A DNA stretch of 64,000 nucleotides from Candidatus Kryptoniota bacterium (lineage in GTDB: Bacteria > Bacteroidota > Ignavibacteria > Kryptoniales > JAKASW01), in contig JAHECO010000008.1 of the NCBI GenBank assembly GCA_024641705.1, positions 1 to 64,000 on the forward strand, given 5' to 3'. A model generated the notes under the pieces. That model had not been told where the DNA came from. It did not search any database and saw only the letters and a list, made by a program, of their open reading frames with translations. Below are positions 10,023-19,214 of the stretch, piece after piece (position 1 is the stretch's first letter; each line of letters starts with the position of its first letter). Position numbers and translations under genes: made by a program.

Positions 10023-11144
10023 CTATCCGCGCGGCGGCGTTCCGGCATAGTAGCTTTCCAGTCTGTCGACAACCGACTTCAGGCTGAAGAGCCGCTCGAC
10101 CCTATTGCGTCCCGCGGTACCGTAGCTCCTGCGAAGTCCCGGATCACGCGCCAGTTTCCCGATCCCGGCGGCCAGCGACCTGTAGTCCTTCGGCTGGATC
10201 AGCACGCCAGTCTCCCCGTCCACTACGATATCGAGAACGCCTGCGCTCTTGCTGGCGACGACGGGAAGTTCCATCGCCATAGCCTCGGCGAGCCCGAGAC
10301 CGAAAGATTCCTCGTGCGACGGGAAAGCCAGAACATCGAACGCAGACAGCAGTGCGGGAACATCCCTTCTGAACCCGGTGAAGTCGACCGATTCGCCCAG
10401 GCCCAGTTCTCCGGCCATGCGCTTTATCCCGGTCTCGTAAGATCTCTCACTGCTGCTCGAAGTCCCTACGACGACGAACCGCAGGTTCAAGCCGGACGAT
10501 TGGGTCAGCGATTTCGCCGCCATGAGGAATTCTTCATGTCCCTTCCCTGGCGATATCCTGGCCACCATTCCGATGAGGATCACATCGTCGGGAATTCCCA
10601 GACTCCTTCTGATTTCTGTTCTGCTGTAAAGGGCCGGATCAAACTTATCCATAGGTATGCCGGGCGGAAGAATGTACACTTCCGATTCCGGCACCGGACA
10701 GGTATTCAGCACACTTCCCCTGATGTAGTTCGAGATAGCGAACGTTCCCTGGAGCCTGGCGTATAGAAACCTGTGCAGGGGGTCGGTCTTCTTTACGCCG
10801 CTCGCCATGTGCTTGGTCAGGAAGAGCTTGCTGTCGGATGAGGCGAGCTTCAAAGCCGGGACGATCCACCATAGGTCGTGCGACAGGTGCGTGTGAACGA
10901 CGTCGTAGGCGTAACTTCTGAAAAGCCTGCTGAGCCCCTTGATGGTGTTGAAAGCGCTCCTGTCCTCACCGAGCAAACCTATCGTGGGAATTCCCGCGGC
11001 TGATGCTTCCCTCGAGAGTGTGGATCCGGGGACGCAGAGAAGAGCGACGTCGTGTCCGCGCTTCACGAGTTCCGCGGAGGCGGCCAGTGCCTGCATCTCG
11101 AGGCCGCCCCAGGAGCGCGAACCGCAGGATTGTAGAAGTTTCAA
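10023..11144 (-). CDS. Glycosyltransferase family 4 protein
   Basis: 373 residues, GT-B fold. The N-terminal start MKLLQSCGSRSWGGLEMQ carries the glycine-rich acceptor-domain loop. The C-terminal donor domain has GMVARISPGKGHEEFL and the family E-x7-E signature in HEESFGLGLAEAM. It should transfer a sugar from a nucleotide donor to a polysaccharide, lipid or protein acceptor. The start is a TTG at 11144, because an in-frame TAA lies seven codons further upstream. Donor and acceptor cannot be read from sequence. A 201-nt gap to the methyltransferase contains only a weak TACCGGG/CCCGGTA inverted repeat. Confidence 0.88.
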   Translation of the reverse strand: MKLLQSCGSRSWGGLEMQALAASAELVKRGHDVALLCVPGSTLSREASAAGIPTIGLLGEDRSAFNTIKGLSRLFRSYAYDVVHTHLSHDLWWIVPALKLASSDSKLFLTKHMASGVKKTDPLHRFLYARLQGTFAISNYIRGSVLNTCPVPESEVYILPPGIPMDKFDPALYSRTEIRRSLGIPDDVILIGMVARISPGKGHEEFLMAAKSLTQSSGLNLRFVVVGTSSSSERSYETGIKRMAGELGLGESVDFTGFRRDVPALLSAFDVLAFPSHEESFGLGLAEAMAMELPVVASKSAGVLDIVVDGETGVLIQPKDYRSLAAGIGKLARDPGLRRSYGTAGRNRVERLFSLKSVVDRLESYYAGTPPRG

Positions 11145-11272
11145 TTGTCGACTCAGCGCAAGTTAAAGAAGTCCTGAATTCCAGGTTCTAGACAAACAGA
11201 ATATTCTTGGATTTCAAAATGCCAATCACGCCGCGCGTTTGAATCATTTGAACTCAAAATGTTCTGGCAAGA

Positions 11273-12601
11273 TTACCATGACTCCACACCAATAGCTTGT
11301 TGCAGCTCGTATCTCCCGACGACAAACTTGTAAAGTGCCTGCAGGCGCATGAGCCTTGCCTGGGCGAGAGCAGTCTCCGCGTCGAGGAGGTCTAGGTTGG
11401 TAACGGTGCCTGCATCGTACCGGATCCTCGCGAGGCTCAGCGCACTCTCGGCCTGCTGTACCGTGATGTCGGTCGTTTGCAATTTGTCCATGCTCGAGCG
11501 CAGGTCGACGATTCCCTTCTGCACGTCGGCCGTAACTTCCTGCACTGCGTCAGTCTTGTAAGATTCGGCGGCCTTAAGCCCGGCGTTTGCCTCTTCTTCC
11601 ATACTTTGTTTGCGGTATCCGCCGAAGAACGGGACGACGCCGGAAATCGGGATCTGGAGCTGTGCAGCGGCTGCAAAATTGCCTCTCCACGCGTCGATAT
11701 TGGGTTCATAACCGTTCTTGAAACCGTAGGCCAATGCCACATGCAGCGACGGGTTGTCTACTGCCGAAGCGACGTCGTATCGGGCCCTGGCCGTGGCGAT
11801 CTGGTCGTTCGCGGCTTTCACTTCCACGCGGTTTTCCAGAGCGACTCCCGTCAGCGAATCAAGGTTCAGAGTAACCGGCGATTCCCTGAACTCACCCGCC
11901 AGTTTGAGCGGCGCATCCTGGGGAAGACCCAGCAAACGCCTCATGACTATTTCGGTATTCGACAGCGAATTTCCAAGGTTTATTTTCTCGTTTTCGGCGG
12001 CCGCGACCCGAACCTGGGTGGTCAACACGTCGAAGTCGGTCGCCGTCCCGGCCGCAACCTTTTTCTTCGTCATCAACAGGTGCTCGTTCAGAGTACTAAT
12101 CTCGTCGTTCTGAACCTGTATGCTTCTCTCCAGGAAGAGAATGGTATAGAAAGTCCTTATCGTGCTGTATGCAAGGTCGCGCCGGACAAGCTCCAGCCTG
12201 TCCTTCGAGCTCCGCACTTCCGTTTTCGCCAGATCCACGCTCTTCTGTCGCCTGTCGAAGTCGTAGACGGTCCCGCTAAACCCGATGTGTTCATCGTAGT
12301 TGTTGGCGGGCGCGAGCTCGATATTCCCGAACCCAGGAAAACTGAAAGCCGGGATAGGCCCTATACGAGTGTAGTTCAGCGAGACGCCGGCGTCGGGATA
12401 GAGAGGACTCTTGCTCACCTTGACACCCGCCTCGGAGACGGCCACCTGCTCGGCTGCCCGCTGAATCGACGGGCTCGTCGACAACACCATCTGAACCGCC
12501 TGATTCAACGTGAGGGAATCGCCCTGATCGGTTTGACAGATCGCCGTCACCGACGTGAAGAGAACGGTTAATACCATCGAAAGAAGAAAACGAGATTTCA
12601 T
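11273..12601 (-). CDS. TolC-family outer-membrane efflux protein
   Basis: 442 residues from MKSRFLLSMVLTVLFTSVTAICQ, a signal peptide. It has the two-fold repeated helical/beta organisation of TolC proteins: each half holds a long helix pair, and the second half ends with the typical RYDAGTVTNLDLLDAETALAQAR. It should form the outer-membrane exit duct for the EmrA/EmrB pump encoded just upstream. An ATG four codons earlier (12613) is possible; GGTGGAAATA lies before the chosen ATG. Last gene of the efflux operon. Confidence 0.9.
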   Translation of the reverse strand: MKSRFLLSMVLTVLFTSVTAICQTDQGDSLTLNQAVQMVLSTSPSIQRAAEQVAVSEAGVKVSKSPLYPDAGVSLNYTRIGPIPAFSFPGFGNIELAPANNYDEHIGFSGTVYDFDRRQKSVDLAKTEVRSSKDRLELVRRDLAYSTIRTFYTILFLERSIQVQNDEISTLNEHLLMTKKKVAAGTATDFDVLTTQVRVAAAENEKINLGNSLSNTEIVMRRLLGLPQDAPLKLAGEFRESPVTLNLDSLTGVALENRVEVKAANDQIATARARYDVASAVDNPSLHVALAYGFKNGYEPNIDAWRGNFAAAAQLQIPISGVVPFFGGYRKQSMEEEANAGLKAAESYKTDAVQEVTADVQKGIVDLRSSMDKLQTTDITVQQAESALSLARIRYDAGTVTNLDLLDAETALAQARLMRLQALYKFVVGRYELQQAIGVESW

Positions 12602-12622
12602 TATTTCCACCATTATTTAAAT

Positions 12623-12743
12623 AGCTGTTAGCGGTCAGTGATTAGCAATCGGCGATCAGCTTTCGGAAGCACGCTGAACGCGAATACACCGAATGACCGT
12701 TATTCCAATATTCCATTATTCCAACATTCCATCTTTCCATTCG
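12623..12743. repeat. Two abutting degenerate unit repeats (GATCAGC type and ATTCCA type)
   Basis: At 12623-12660 there are about five 7-nt units around GATCAGC or GTTAGCG. At 12698-12743 there are four to five units around TATTCCA, 7-9 nt long. Each type shows only one arm here. On the minus strand the second run begins directly after the EmrB stop codon (12746). The block sits between tolC and emrB inside the efflux operon. Confidence 0.55.
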
Positions 12744-12745
12744 AC

Positions 12746-14362
12746 TCACTCCATACTCACGACCTTTTCGCCTTTCGGCTTCCGCCTGGTCCTCAGGAAC
12801 ATTATCGGGATGATGCAGAGCATCATAACTGCGAACGCGAAGAGGAAGGTGTCATCGGTCGCCTGGACTATGGCCTGCCTGACAACATCCGAGAGAACAA
12901 GCGCCTTCGCTCTCTGAAACTCGAGTGCCGGAGGTCCGCTCAAGACCATCGTCGAAAAATTCTTCAGACCGTAGAGTATATGCTGATAGGTTGCTGAATA
13001 CTGATGTATCGACTGGCCGTCCACGGCGGTATGGAAGAAGGTCCTTTGCGTGAGGACCGCGCCGACGATCGCGACGCCGAAGCTTCCGCCGACCTGTCTT
13101 ATGACATTGAACAATCCGGACGCCTGTGCCATATCCTTCTTCTGGATATCCGTTATTGCAATGGTGCTGAGCGGGGTAAAAAGCAGACCCATGCCGAGGC
13201 CGCGGAGATAAATCGGGAACATGACCTCCGAGTGCATCGAGAAGAGCGACAGCGATCCGTTCAGATACCAGCTCCAGCCTAACAATAGAATTCCGAGGAC
13301 GGCGGGTATCTTCGGATTGATCTTGTCGGTAAGCACGCCTGCTACAGGAGCTACGATCCCCTGCAGGAAACCCATCGGAAGGAAAATCGCCCCCGCCTGA
13401 TACGCGGTATAACCCAGAGAATTCTGAAGATAAAGCGGAAGAAGGAAGATGCTGCCGAAGGCGGACAGGCCGAAGATGAAGAAGACCGCGTTTGCCATCG
13501 AGTAATTGAAACTCCTGAACAGCTTGAGATTTATCAGGGGATGCTTCACCGTGAATTCGGTTATGAAAAACACGACCAGGCCGACGAAGGCTATGATAAA
13601 ATTCGTTATGATGAACGGCGATGTCCATCCTCCGGTATTCCACGCCGCGTTTCCATCCGCGAGGGCGAGAAGAAGGCTGACCATAAACGTGGCCATAGAT
13701 ATGAAGCCGACAAAATCGAACGAGCGCGAATGCTCGGACTTGTATTCTCTGAGGATCGCCCACGTTGCGACGAGGGCGAAGATGCCGACGGGGATGTTCA
13801 CGTAGAAGATCGCGTTCCAGTTGAACCTGTCGACAAGGTATCCGCCGATTAGCGGCCCGAACGAGACGGAGCCCGCGGCGGCGATCGCCCAGAAGCCTAG
13901 TGCCGTGCCTCGCTGTTCGAACGGAAATTCGTGAAGGATGATCGCCATTCCGACGGGCATCAAAAAGCCGCCGCCGATTCCCTGGAGGACCCGGAAGAAA
14001 ATCAGCGCCGTCTCATTCCACGCCATGCCGCAGAGAAACGAGCCTAAAGTGAATAGAAAGAGTCCTCCCATGTAGACCGTCTTGTAACCGATATGGTCTG
14101 CGAACCACCCGGAAGCAGGAAGCACCACCGAAAAGGCGATAAGATAGCCGTTGAGGACCCACTCTGCAGTATCTATTGGAATCCCGAAAGTCGCCATGAT
14201 TTTCGGAAGCGCAACATTCACGATCGTTGCGTCGAGGACGACCATGAAAGTTCCGATCATTACATTCGCAAGTACCCACCATTTATAGTTGGAATGTCCG
14301 GTATCCAGAACGGAACCGGCATATCCTTTCCTCCCGTTTTCAACCGACGTAAATCCTGTCAT
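12746..14362 (-). CDS. EmrB/QacA-type MFS efflux transporter (copy 2)
   Basis: 538 residues, with about 14 hydrophobic segments typical of the DHA2 drug:H+ antiporter family. Motif A-like GWFADHIGYKTVYMGG and the TM5 motif GTALGFWAIAAAGSVSFGPLIGGYLVD are present. It should export hydrophobic compounds across the inner membrane together with the HlyD-type adaptor and TolC of this operon. GAGGAGGA precedes the ATG. It is a close paralog of the next gene upstream (14411-16030). A tandem EmrB pair with a single adaptor suggests duplication with possible substrate divergence. Confidence 0.9.
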   Translation of the reverse strand: MTGFTSVENGRKGYAGSVLDTGHSNYKWWVLANVMIGTFMVVLDATIVNVALPKIMATFGIPIDTAEWVLNGYLIAFSVVLPASGWFADHIGYKTVYMGGLFLFTLGSFLCGMAWNETALIFFRVLQGIGGGFLMPVGMAIILHEFPFEQRGTALGFWAIAAAGSVSFGPLIGGYLVDRFNWNAIFYVNIPVGIFALVATWAILREYKSEHSRSFDFVGFISMATFMVSLLLALADGNAAWNTGGWTSPFIITNFIIAFVGLVVFFITEFTVKHPLINLKLFRSFNYSMANAVFFIFGLSAFGSIFLLPLYLQNSLGYTAYQAGAIFLPMGFLQGIVAPVAGVLTDKINPKIPAVLGILLLGWSWYLNGSLSLFSMHSEVMFPIYLRGLGMGLLFTPLSTIAITDIQKKDMAQASGLFNVIRQVGGSFGVAIVGAVLTQRTFFHTAVDGQSIHQYSATYQHILYGLKNFSTMVLSGPPALEFQRAKALVLSDVVRQAIVQATDDTFLFAFAVMMLCIIPIMFLRTRRKPKGEKVVSME

Positions 14363-14410
14363 CTCCTCCTCGATTCAATCTATTTGAAAAAAAAAGTCGG
14401 ATACAATTAA

Positions 14411-16030
14411 CTAATGCGCGGGGACGACCTTTCGCCCGGGCGCATTTTTCCTCTTCGTCCTGAGAAATAGTATGGGGATCACGCAGATTATCATTACGGC
14501 AAATGCAAACAGGAACGTATCGTCGGTCGCCTGGACGATCGCCTGTCTCACCGCGTTCGACAATATCAGCGCCTTGGCGCGCTGCAGTTCGACCGCAACC
14601 GGCCCACTCAGCACGCCGGTCGCGAAATTCCTAAGGCCGAACATGACGTGCTGGTATACCGGCGAATACGGCTGCATGGCCTGGCCATTGAGCGCAGTAT
14701 GAAAAAGGGTTCGCTCCGTCAGTACCGTCCCTATGACGGCTACCCCGAAACTACCGCCGACCTGCCTTATGACATTGAAAAGTCCGGAGGCCTGCGCCAT
14801 CTTCTCCCTCTTTATGTCCGTGAGCGCAACCGTGCTCAGCGGCGTGAATATCAGTCCCATCCCTATACCGCGGAGGTAAACGGGAAACATTATCTCGGAA
14901 TGCATGGAAAAGAGCGAAAGAAAACCGTTCAGGTACCAGCTCCACGCGAGGATGACGATTCCGGTGAGAGCGATAAGCTTCGGATTGATCCTGTCGGCGA
15001 GAACTCCCGACATTGGCGCGACCACGCCCTGGATCAGTCCCATCGGCAGGTAAACGGCGCCTGCCTGATACGCTGTGTACCCGAGCGAATTCTGCAGGTA
15101 GAGCGGAAGGAGGAACGTGCTCCCGAACACGGAGAACCCGAATATGAAAAGTACGATGTTTGCCATGCTGTAATTGAAACTCTTCATCAGGTTCAGTTCC
15201 AGGATCGGGTGCTTCACGGTGAACTCGGTGATCAGGAATACAACGAGCGACACGAAGGCAATCGCAAAGCAGGTGATGATGAACGTCGATGTCCAGCCAC
15301 CGGTGTTCCAGGCGCTGTTGCCGTCGGCAAGGGCGAGGAGCAGGGAAAGAAGAAACACTGTCATCGAGATGAATCCCACTATGTCGAAGGAACGCGCGCG
15401 TTCCGCTTTGTATTCCCTCTGAATCGCCCAGGTGGCGAACAACGCGAATATGCCCACAGGGACGTTCACGTAGAAGATAGAATGCCAGCTGAAGTTGTCG
15501 ACGAGATACCCCCCGATGAGCGGGCCGAAAGAGACGGAGCCCGCGGCCGCGACCGCCCAGAATCCGAGCGCCGTGCCGCGCTGCTCATGAGGGAACTCTC
15601 GCAGCACTATCGCCATACCGACCGGAGTTATTATGCCGCCTCCGAGTCCCTGGATCACGCGGAAGAAGATCAGCGCGTTCTCGTCCCACGCGAGGCCGCA
15701 CAGGAAGGATCCGCTCGTGAAAAGGAAGAGCGCAAGCATGTAGATCCTCTTGTACCCGAAATGGTCCGCGAACCAGCCGGAGCTCGGAAGCATCACGGCA
15801 AAGGCGAGAAGGTAGCCTGTAAGCACCCACTCTGCCTTGTCGACCGAAATCCCGAACGCGGCCATGATTTTCGGCAGTGAGACGTTCACGATCGTGGAGT
15901 CGAGCACAGCCATGAAGGTGCCGATCATGATGTTGGCGAGGACCCACCACTTGTAACTCACGTGGCCCGGGTTGCCCAATGCGGCTGTTTTTCCGGCAGA
16001 TTTCCCGTTCGACGTGCTGCTGTAACTCAT
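14411..16030 (-). CDS. EmrB/QacA-type MFS efflux transporter (copy 1)
   Basis: 539 residues, DHA2 family with about 14 membrane segments. The same motifs appear as in the downstream paralog (GWFADHFGYKRIYM; GTALGFWAVAAAGSVSFGPL). By eye it is highly similar to the 12746 gene along its whole length, with the greatest difference in the first 30 residues and the C-terminal tail. It starts 15 nt after the EmrA-like gene's stop, with GGAGAG upstream. Likely partner of the adaptor at 16046. Substrate unknown. Confidence 0.9.
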   Translation of the reverse strand: MSYSSTSNGKSAGKTAALGNPGHVSYKWWVLANIMIGTFMAVLDSTIVNVSLPKIMAAFGISVDKAEWVLTGYLLAFAVMLPSSGWFADHFGYKRIYMLALFLFTSGSFLCGLAWDENALIFFRVIQGLGGGIITPVGMAIVLREFPHEQRGTALGFWAVAAAGSVSFGPLIGGYLVDNFSWHSIFYVNVPVGIFALFATWAIQREYKAERARSFDIVGFISMTVFLLSLLLALADGNSAWNTGGWTSTFIITCFAIAFVSLVVFLITEFTVKHPILELNLMKSFNYSMANIVLFIFGFSVFGSTFLLPLYLQNSLGYTAYQAGAVYLPMGLIQGVVAPMSGVLADRINPKLIALTGIVILAWSWYLNGFLSLFSMHSEIMFPVYLRGIGMGLIFTPLSTVALTDIKREKMAQASGLFNVIRQVGGSFGVAVIGTVLTERTLFHTALNGQAMQPYSPVYQHVMFGLRNFATGVLSGPVAVELQRAKALILSNAVRQAIVQATDDTFLFAFAVMIICVIPILFLRTKRKNAPGRKVVPAH

Positions 16031-16045
16031 CGCGACGGTTCTCTC

Positions 16046-17047
16046 CTACTTTACCCTGACCGAGACCTCTACTGACATCCCCGGCCTCAGCACCGGCATT
16101 TCACCGCGCAGAAGAGGCGGGTCGGCGATGGAGATCTTTACCGGCACGCGCTGGGTGACCTTCGTGAAGTTGCCCGACGCATTATCGGGAGGAATGAGGG
16201 AAAACTCCGATGCCGTGTAGGTCCCTATCTCGAATACTTTCCCTTCGAACTTCAAGCCGGGATAGGCGTCTACGTCGATGCCGACGGGATCGCCGATATG
16301 AATGTGGCCCAATTTCGTCTCTTCAAGATTGGCGGTGATCCAGATATCCTTCAGGTCATATATAGTGAAGATCGGCTGTCCGGGCTGCACCACATCGCCG
16401 GCGAGCACCCATCTCTTCGCGACCACGCCGCCGATCGGGGCGGTAACAACCGTGTTCTGAATCTGTGATTCTATCACTCCCAGCTGGGCGCGGGCAGAAG
16501 CGATCTTCGCCGTAGCTATGGCCAGCTGAGCCTGCGCGGCTTCCAGCGCCTTCTGCGAGTGATCGTACTGCTCCTTCGTTGTTATGCCGCCCTTGTACTG
16601 AACCTGCGCGCGGTTGAAGTCGTCTTTGGCGCGGTTGACCTGAACCTGCTCGAGCGGTATGCTCTCCTCGGCGAGCGACAGGCCGGCTTTGGCCGAAGCC
16701 TCTTCCGCACGGAGATCGCGGTCGTCGAGCCTGACAAGAACCTGTCCCGCCTGCACCGTGTCGCCTTCGTCGGTACCGAGATAGATTATCCTCCCCAGCA
16801 TCTTCGTGCTGATGGCCACGCTGTTCGCACTCACGTATGCATCGTCGGTGGAGACGTAGTTCTGCATGTTCATGTACCAGTAGTACCCGCCGACCACTGC
16901 CGCTATGAGGACGAGGAAGAGCGGTATGATTACGCGTTTCTTACGGAAGAGAGGAACATCATCGATGTTCTCTTCCGTCTCCCCGTTGGGTGCGGGATTG
17001 CCCCGGACTGCCTGATCCGGGTTCTTGTTGTTGTCCTTGCTGTCCAT
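16046..17047 (-). CDS. HlyD/EmrA-family membrane fusion protein
   Basis: 333 residues. A charged cytoplasmic N-terminus is followed by one membrane helix (about 39-58) and a periplasmic part with lipoyl halves around YVSTDDAYV and VVTAPIGGVVAKR, flanking an alpha-hairpin (about 105-190). It then continues into a beta-barrel domain. It should bridge the inner-membrane EmrB pump to TolC. GAGGAAA lies before the ATG. The C-terminus (PGMSVEVSVRVK) is the usual family ending. Confidence 0.92.
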   Translation of the reverse strand: MDSKDNNKNPDQAVRGNPAPNGETEENIDDVPLFRKKRVIIPLFLVLIAAVVGGYYWYMNMQNYVSTDDAYVSANSVAISTKMLGRIIYLGTDEGDTVQAGQVLVRLDDRDLRAEEASAKAGLSLAEESIPLEQVQVNRAKDDFNRAQVQYKGGITTKEQYDHSQKALEAAQAQLAIATAKIASARAQLGVIESQIQNTVVTAPIGGVVAKRWVLAGDVVQPGQPIFTIYDLKDIWITANLEETKLGHIHIGDPVGIDVDAYPGLKFEGKVFEIGTYTASEFSLIPPDNASGNFTKVTQRVPVKISIADPPLLRGEMPVLRPGMSVEVSVRVK

Positions 17048-17061
17048 TTATTTCCTCTTTC

Positions 17062-17673
17062 TTATTTTCTCTTTCTGATTCCGTTAAGGATGACTTCGAC
17101 GATCTGCTTTGCGGACTGTTCCAGCGCATGGTACGTATCGTCGTCCAGTCTGTTGTCTCTCTTCAGGAGGAGCCAGGCACGCGGCCCGTAGAACATCTGC
17201 ATGATGATCTCCGCAGACTGGCGTGTATCTTCCACATCGAATTCACCGGCCGCCTTGCCGAGATCCAGGACCTGTTGAAGAAGAGCGACTTCCTGCTGTT
17301 GAAAAGTCTTGAAGAGTTCGAGAAAAGATGCCCTCGACTCGGCCGATTGCTGAAACTGGAGAGCCCGCAGGTTCGCGAGATTCCGGAAATACTCGACGCG
17401 CTTGGATGCGTACTGGCGGAGCATTTCACACGGGGCTTTCTTCTGATCGATCATCGACCTGATGTCGTTCAGGAATTGCTCCTTCTCCAAACGTATCACT
17501 TCATGGAAAAGGCTCTCCTTCGTCGGGAAATAGTAGTAGAGGGAAGCTTTCCCCATCCCGACATCGGCGGCGATCTCATCCATCGTGACTTTTGAGAACC
17601 CGTAGTAGGCAAACCGCTTCCGGGCGGCGTCGAGAATGATAGCCTGTTTTTCAGAAGATAGCTGTTCCGTCAT
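17062..17673 (-). CDS. TetR/AcrR-family transcriptional regulator
   Basis: 203 residues. The N-terminal helix-turn-helix (about 12-58) has the typical FAYYGFSKVTMDEIAADVGM and KASLYYYFPTKESLFHEV. The divergent C-terminal ligand domain shows no specific similarity I can name. It is the first gene of the minus-strand unit tetR-emrA-emrB-emrB-tolC, 14 nt before emrA. It probably represses this efflux operon until a substrate is bound. GGAAGACGG lies before the ATG. Confidence 0.9.
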   Translation of the reverse strand: MTEQLSSEKQAIILDAARKRFAYYGFSKVTMDEIAADVGMGKASLYYYFPTKESLFHEVIRLEKEQFLNDIRSMIDQKKAPCEMLRQYASKRVEYFRNLANLRALQFQQSAESRASFLELFKTFQQQEVALLQQVLDLGKAAGEFDVEDTRQSAEIIMQMFYGPRAWLLLKRDNRLDDDTYHALEQSAKQIVEVILNGIRKRK

Positions 17674-17888
17674 CGGTCCGTCTTCCTTTCAGCAGGCCTG
17701 GTGGCAGGCCAGTTGTCGCTATTTCGAATTTTCACAGTTTCGTCCTTACGACCATTCGACTGTTTCAGTTAATTCGTCGAAAATATATAACATCTCCGAA
17801 GGTGAATCAAGTTCCCGGAACTTTCACATTCTCAGCTGTAATCCACACAAAATGGGTGGATTGTTGATTTTCTAGCTGCCCGTTGATA

Positions 17889-17925
17889 AATTGAAACGTT
17901 CAAAATTTTCCAAACTGTTTCAATT
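17889..17925. promoter_or_regulatory. Candidate LacI-family operator at lacI promoter
   Basis: TTGAAACGTTCAA (17891-17903) is a near-perfect palindrome with a central CG, as expected for LacI-family operators. A wider inverted repeat AATTGAAAC (17889-17897) and GTTTCAATT (17917-17925) surrounds it. It lies 33-69 nt before the lacI start, a good position for autoregulation. A similar site occurs at 41412-41425. Confidence 0.5.
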
Positions 17926-17957
17926 GGGGTCGGCCCTGAAGAAACCCGGAGAGATTG

Positions 17958-18992
17958 ATGAAGAGGATAACGATCGAGGATGTTGCGCGGCGGGCGAACG
18001 TGTCGAAGGGGACAGTCTCCGCGGTGATAAACGCAAAGAACACGGTCAAGCCCGCCACCAGAGATCATATTCTGGAAGTAATGAAGGAGCTCAACTTCCG
18101 TCCGAGAGGGGTCGCAAGGAATCTCAAGAACGGCGCCCAAGATAAGAGCATCGCGATAGTAATCAAGGATCTGAACTACCCCTTCTACACCTCCATAGCG
18201 ACTGGCGCGAAAGATTACGCGAGCGCGAAAGGATACTCAGTCATAATCACCAGCTCCGACGACAGCCACGAGCGTGAAAAGAAGCTAACGCACCTCTTCT
18301 CGACGAAGGATATCAAGGGAACGATCATTGCCCCCGTCGTGGAGGGCACCGCCGAAATCGAACACCTGTTCAAACTCAAGATGATCAACTATCCTTTCGT
18401 GCTTCTCGAAGACGTGAAAGGAATACAGGCGAACGTCGTCGCCATCGATAACCTGAGGGCGATCAAGAAGGCGGTGAAGTATCTGATAGAGGGCGGGCAC
18501 ACGAAGATCGTGCACTTCGCCGGTCCCCCGCAGTCGTCCCATACTCAGGAACGCATCGAGGGCTTCCGCGATGCCTTCAGCGAGAGCACGCTCGCCTTTA
18601 CTCCCGACATGATCGTCTCGATAGGCTCGCACTACGACGAGAGCTATTCCAGGACGGTGGAGTACTTCAAAAGGAAAGAACGAAACGACTATCCGACGGC
18701 GATAGTCTGTTTCAACGACCATCAGGCCCTTGCCGTCATGACGGCATTGAAGGACCTCAACATCTCGGTCCCGGGCGATATCTCGATCATCGGGAACGAC
18801 GACATCTACTACGCAAAGATATACCCGGTGCCGCTGACGACCATAAGCGCTCCGCAGCACGAAATCGGCAAGACGGCGGCGGAGATCCTGATCAGGAACA
18901 TAGAATCGTCGACGCTGCTCCCGATCGAACGGGTGGTCCTCGACACAGAGTTCGTCATCAGACAGTCGTCCAGGGTCCTCAACCCCAAATAG
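17958..18992 (+). CDS. LacI-family transcriptional regulator
   Basis: 344 residues. The N-terminal LacI helix-turn-helix starts MKRITIEDVARRANVSKGTV with the hinge at about 45-60 (RPRGVARNLKNG). A periplasmic-binding-like effector domain follows and keeps the ATIVCFNDHQALAV-type and GNDDI segments. The ATG at 17958 is preferred over a TTG at 17955; GGAGAG precedes it. It is divergent from the tetR-efflux unit. Regulators of this type usually control sugar or uronate catabolism, and the matching operator-like site upstream of the 41.3 kb operon supports that role here. Effector unknown. Confidence 0.9.
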   Translation: MKRITIEDVARRANVSKGTVSAVINAKNTVKPATRDHILEVMKELNFRPRGVARNLKNGAQDKSIAIVIKDLNYPFYTSIATGAKDYASAKGYSVIITSSDDSHEREKKLTHLFSTKDIKGTIIAPVVEGTAEIEHLFKLKMINYPFVLLEDVKGIQANVVAIDNLRAIKKAVKYLIEGGHTKIVHFAGPPQSSHTQERIEGFRDAFSESTLAFTPDMIVSIGSHYDESYSRTVEYFKRKERNDYPTAIVCFNDHQALAVMTALKDLNISVPGDISIIGNDDIYYAKIYPVPLTTISAPQHEIGKTAAEILIRNIESSTLLPIERVVLDTEFVIRQSSRVLNPK

Positions 18993-19214
18993 ATATACCT
19001 CAAACGAAAGGATTTTTTGGCCGGACTTCTTCGTTACTAATTTGTGGAACGTTTCTGAGTGAATTCGCTTCAGAGACCTGAGACTATTGGAAAACGAAAC
19101 ATGAATTCCGGAAATCCTGGAGTGTTTTTTTCCCTTTCATGTAACGCATCCACAGATTTAAATTGCTTTTTGTCGAGCAAACCCTAAACGCTGAAACATT
19201 CATGAGGTGTTAAA

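Noticed and set aside
11477-12571. Long plus-strand open frame of 364 codons
   Set aside because: Antisense shadow of the tolC-family gene; its sequence has no domain pattern.
14648-15880. Plus-strand open frame of 410 codons
   Set aside because: Antisense shadow of the EmrB gene at 14411-16030, rich in charged residues as expected from reverse reading of membrane codons.
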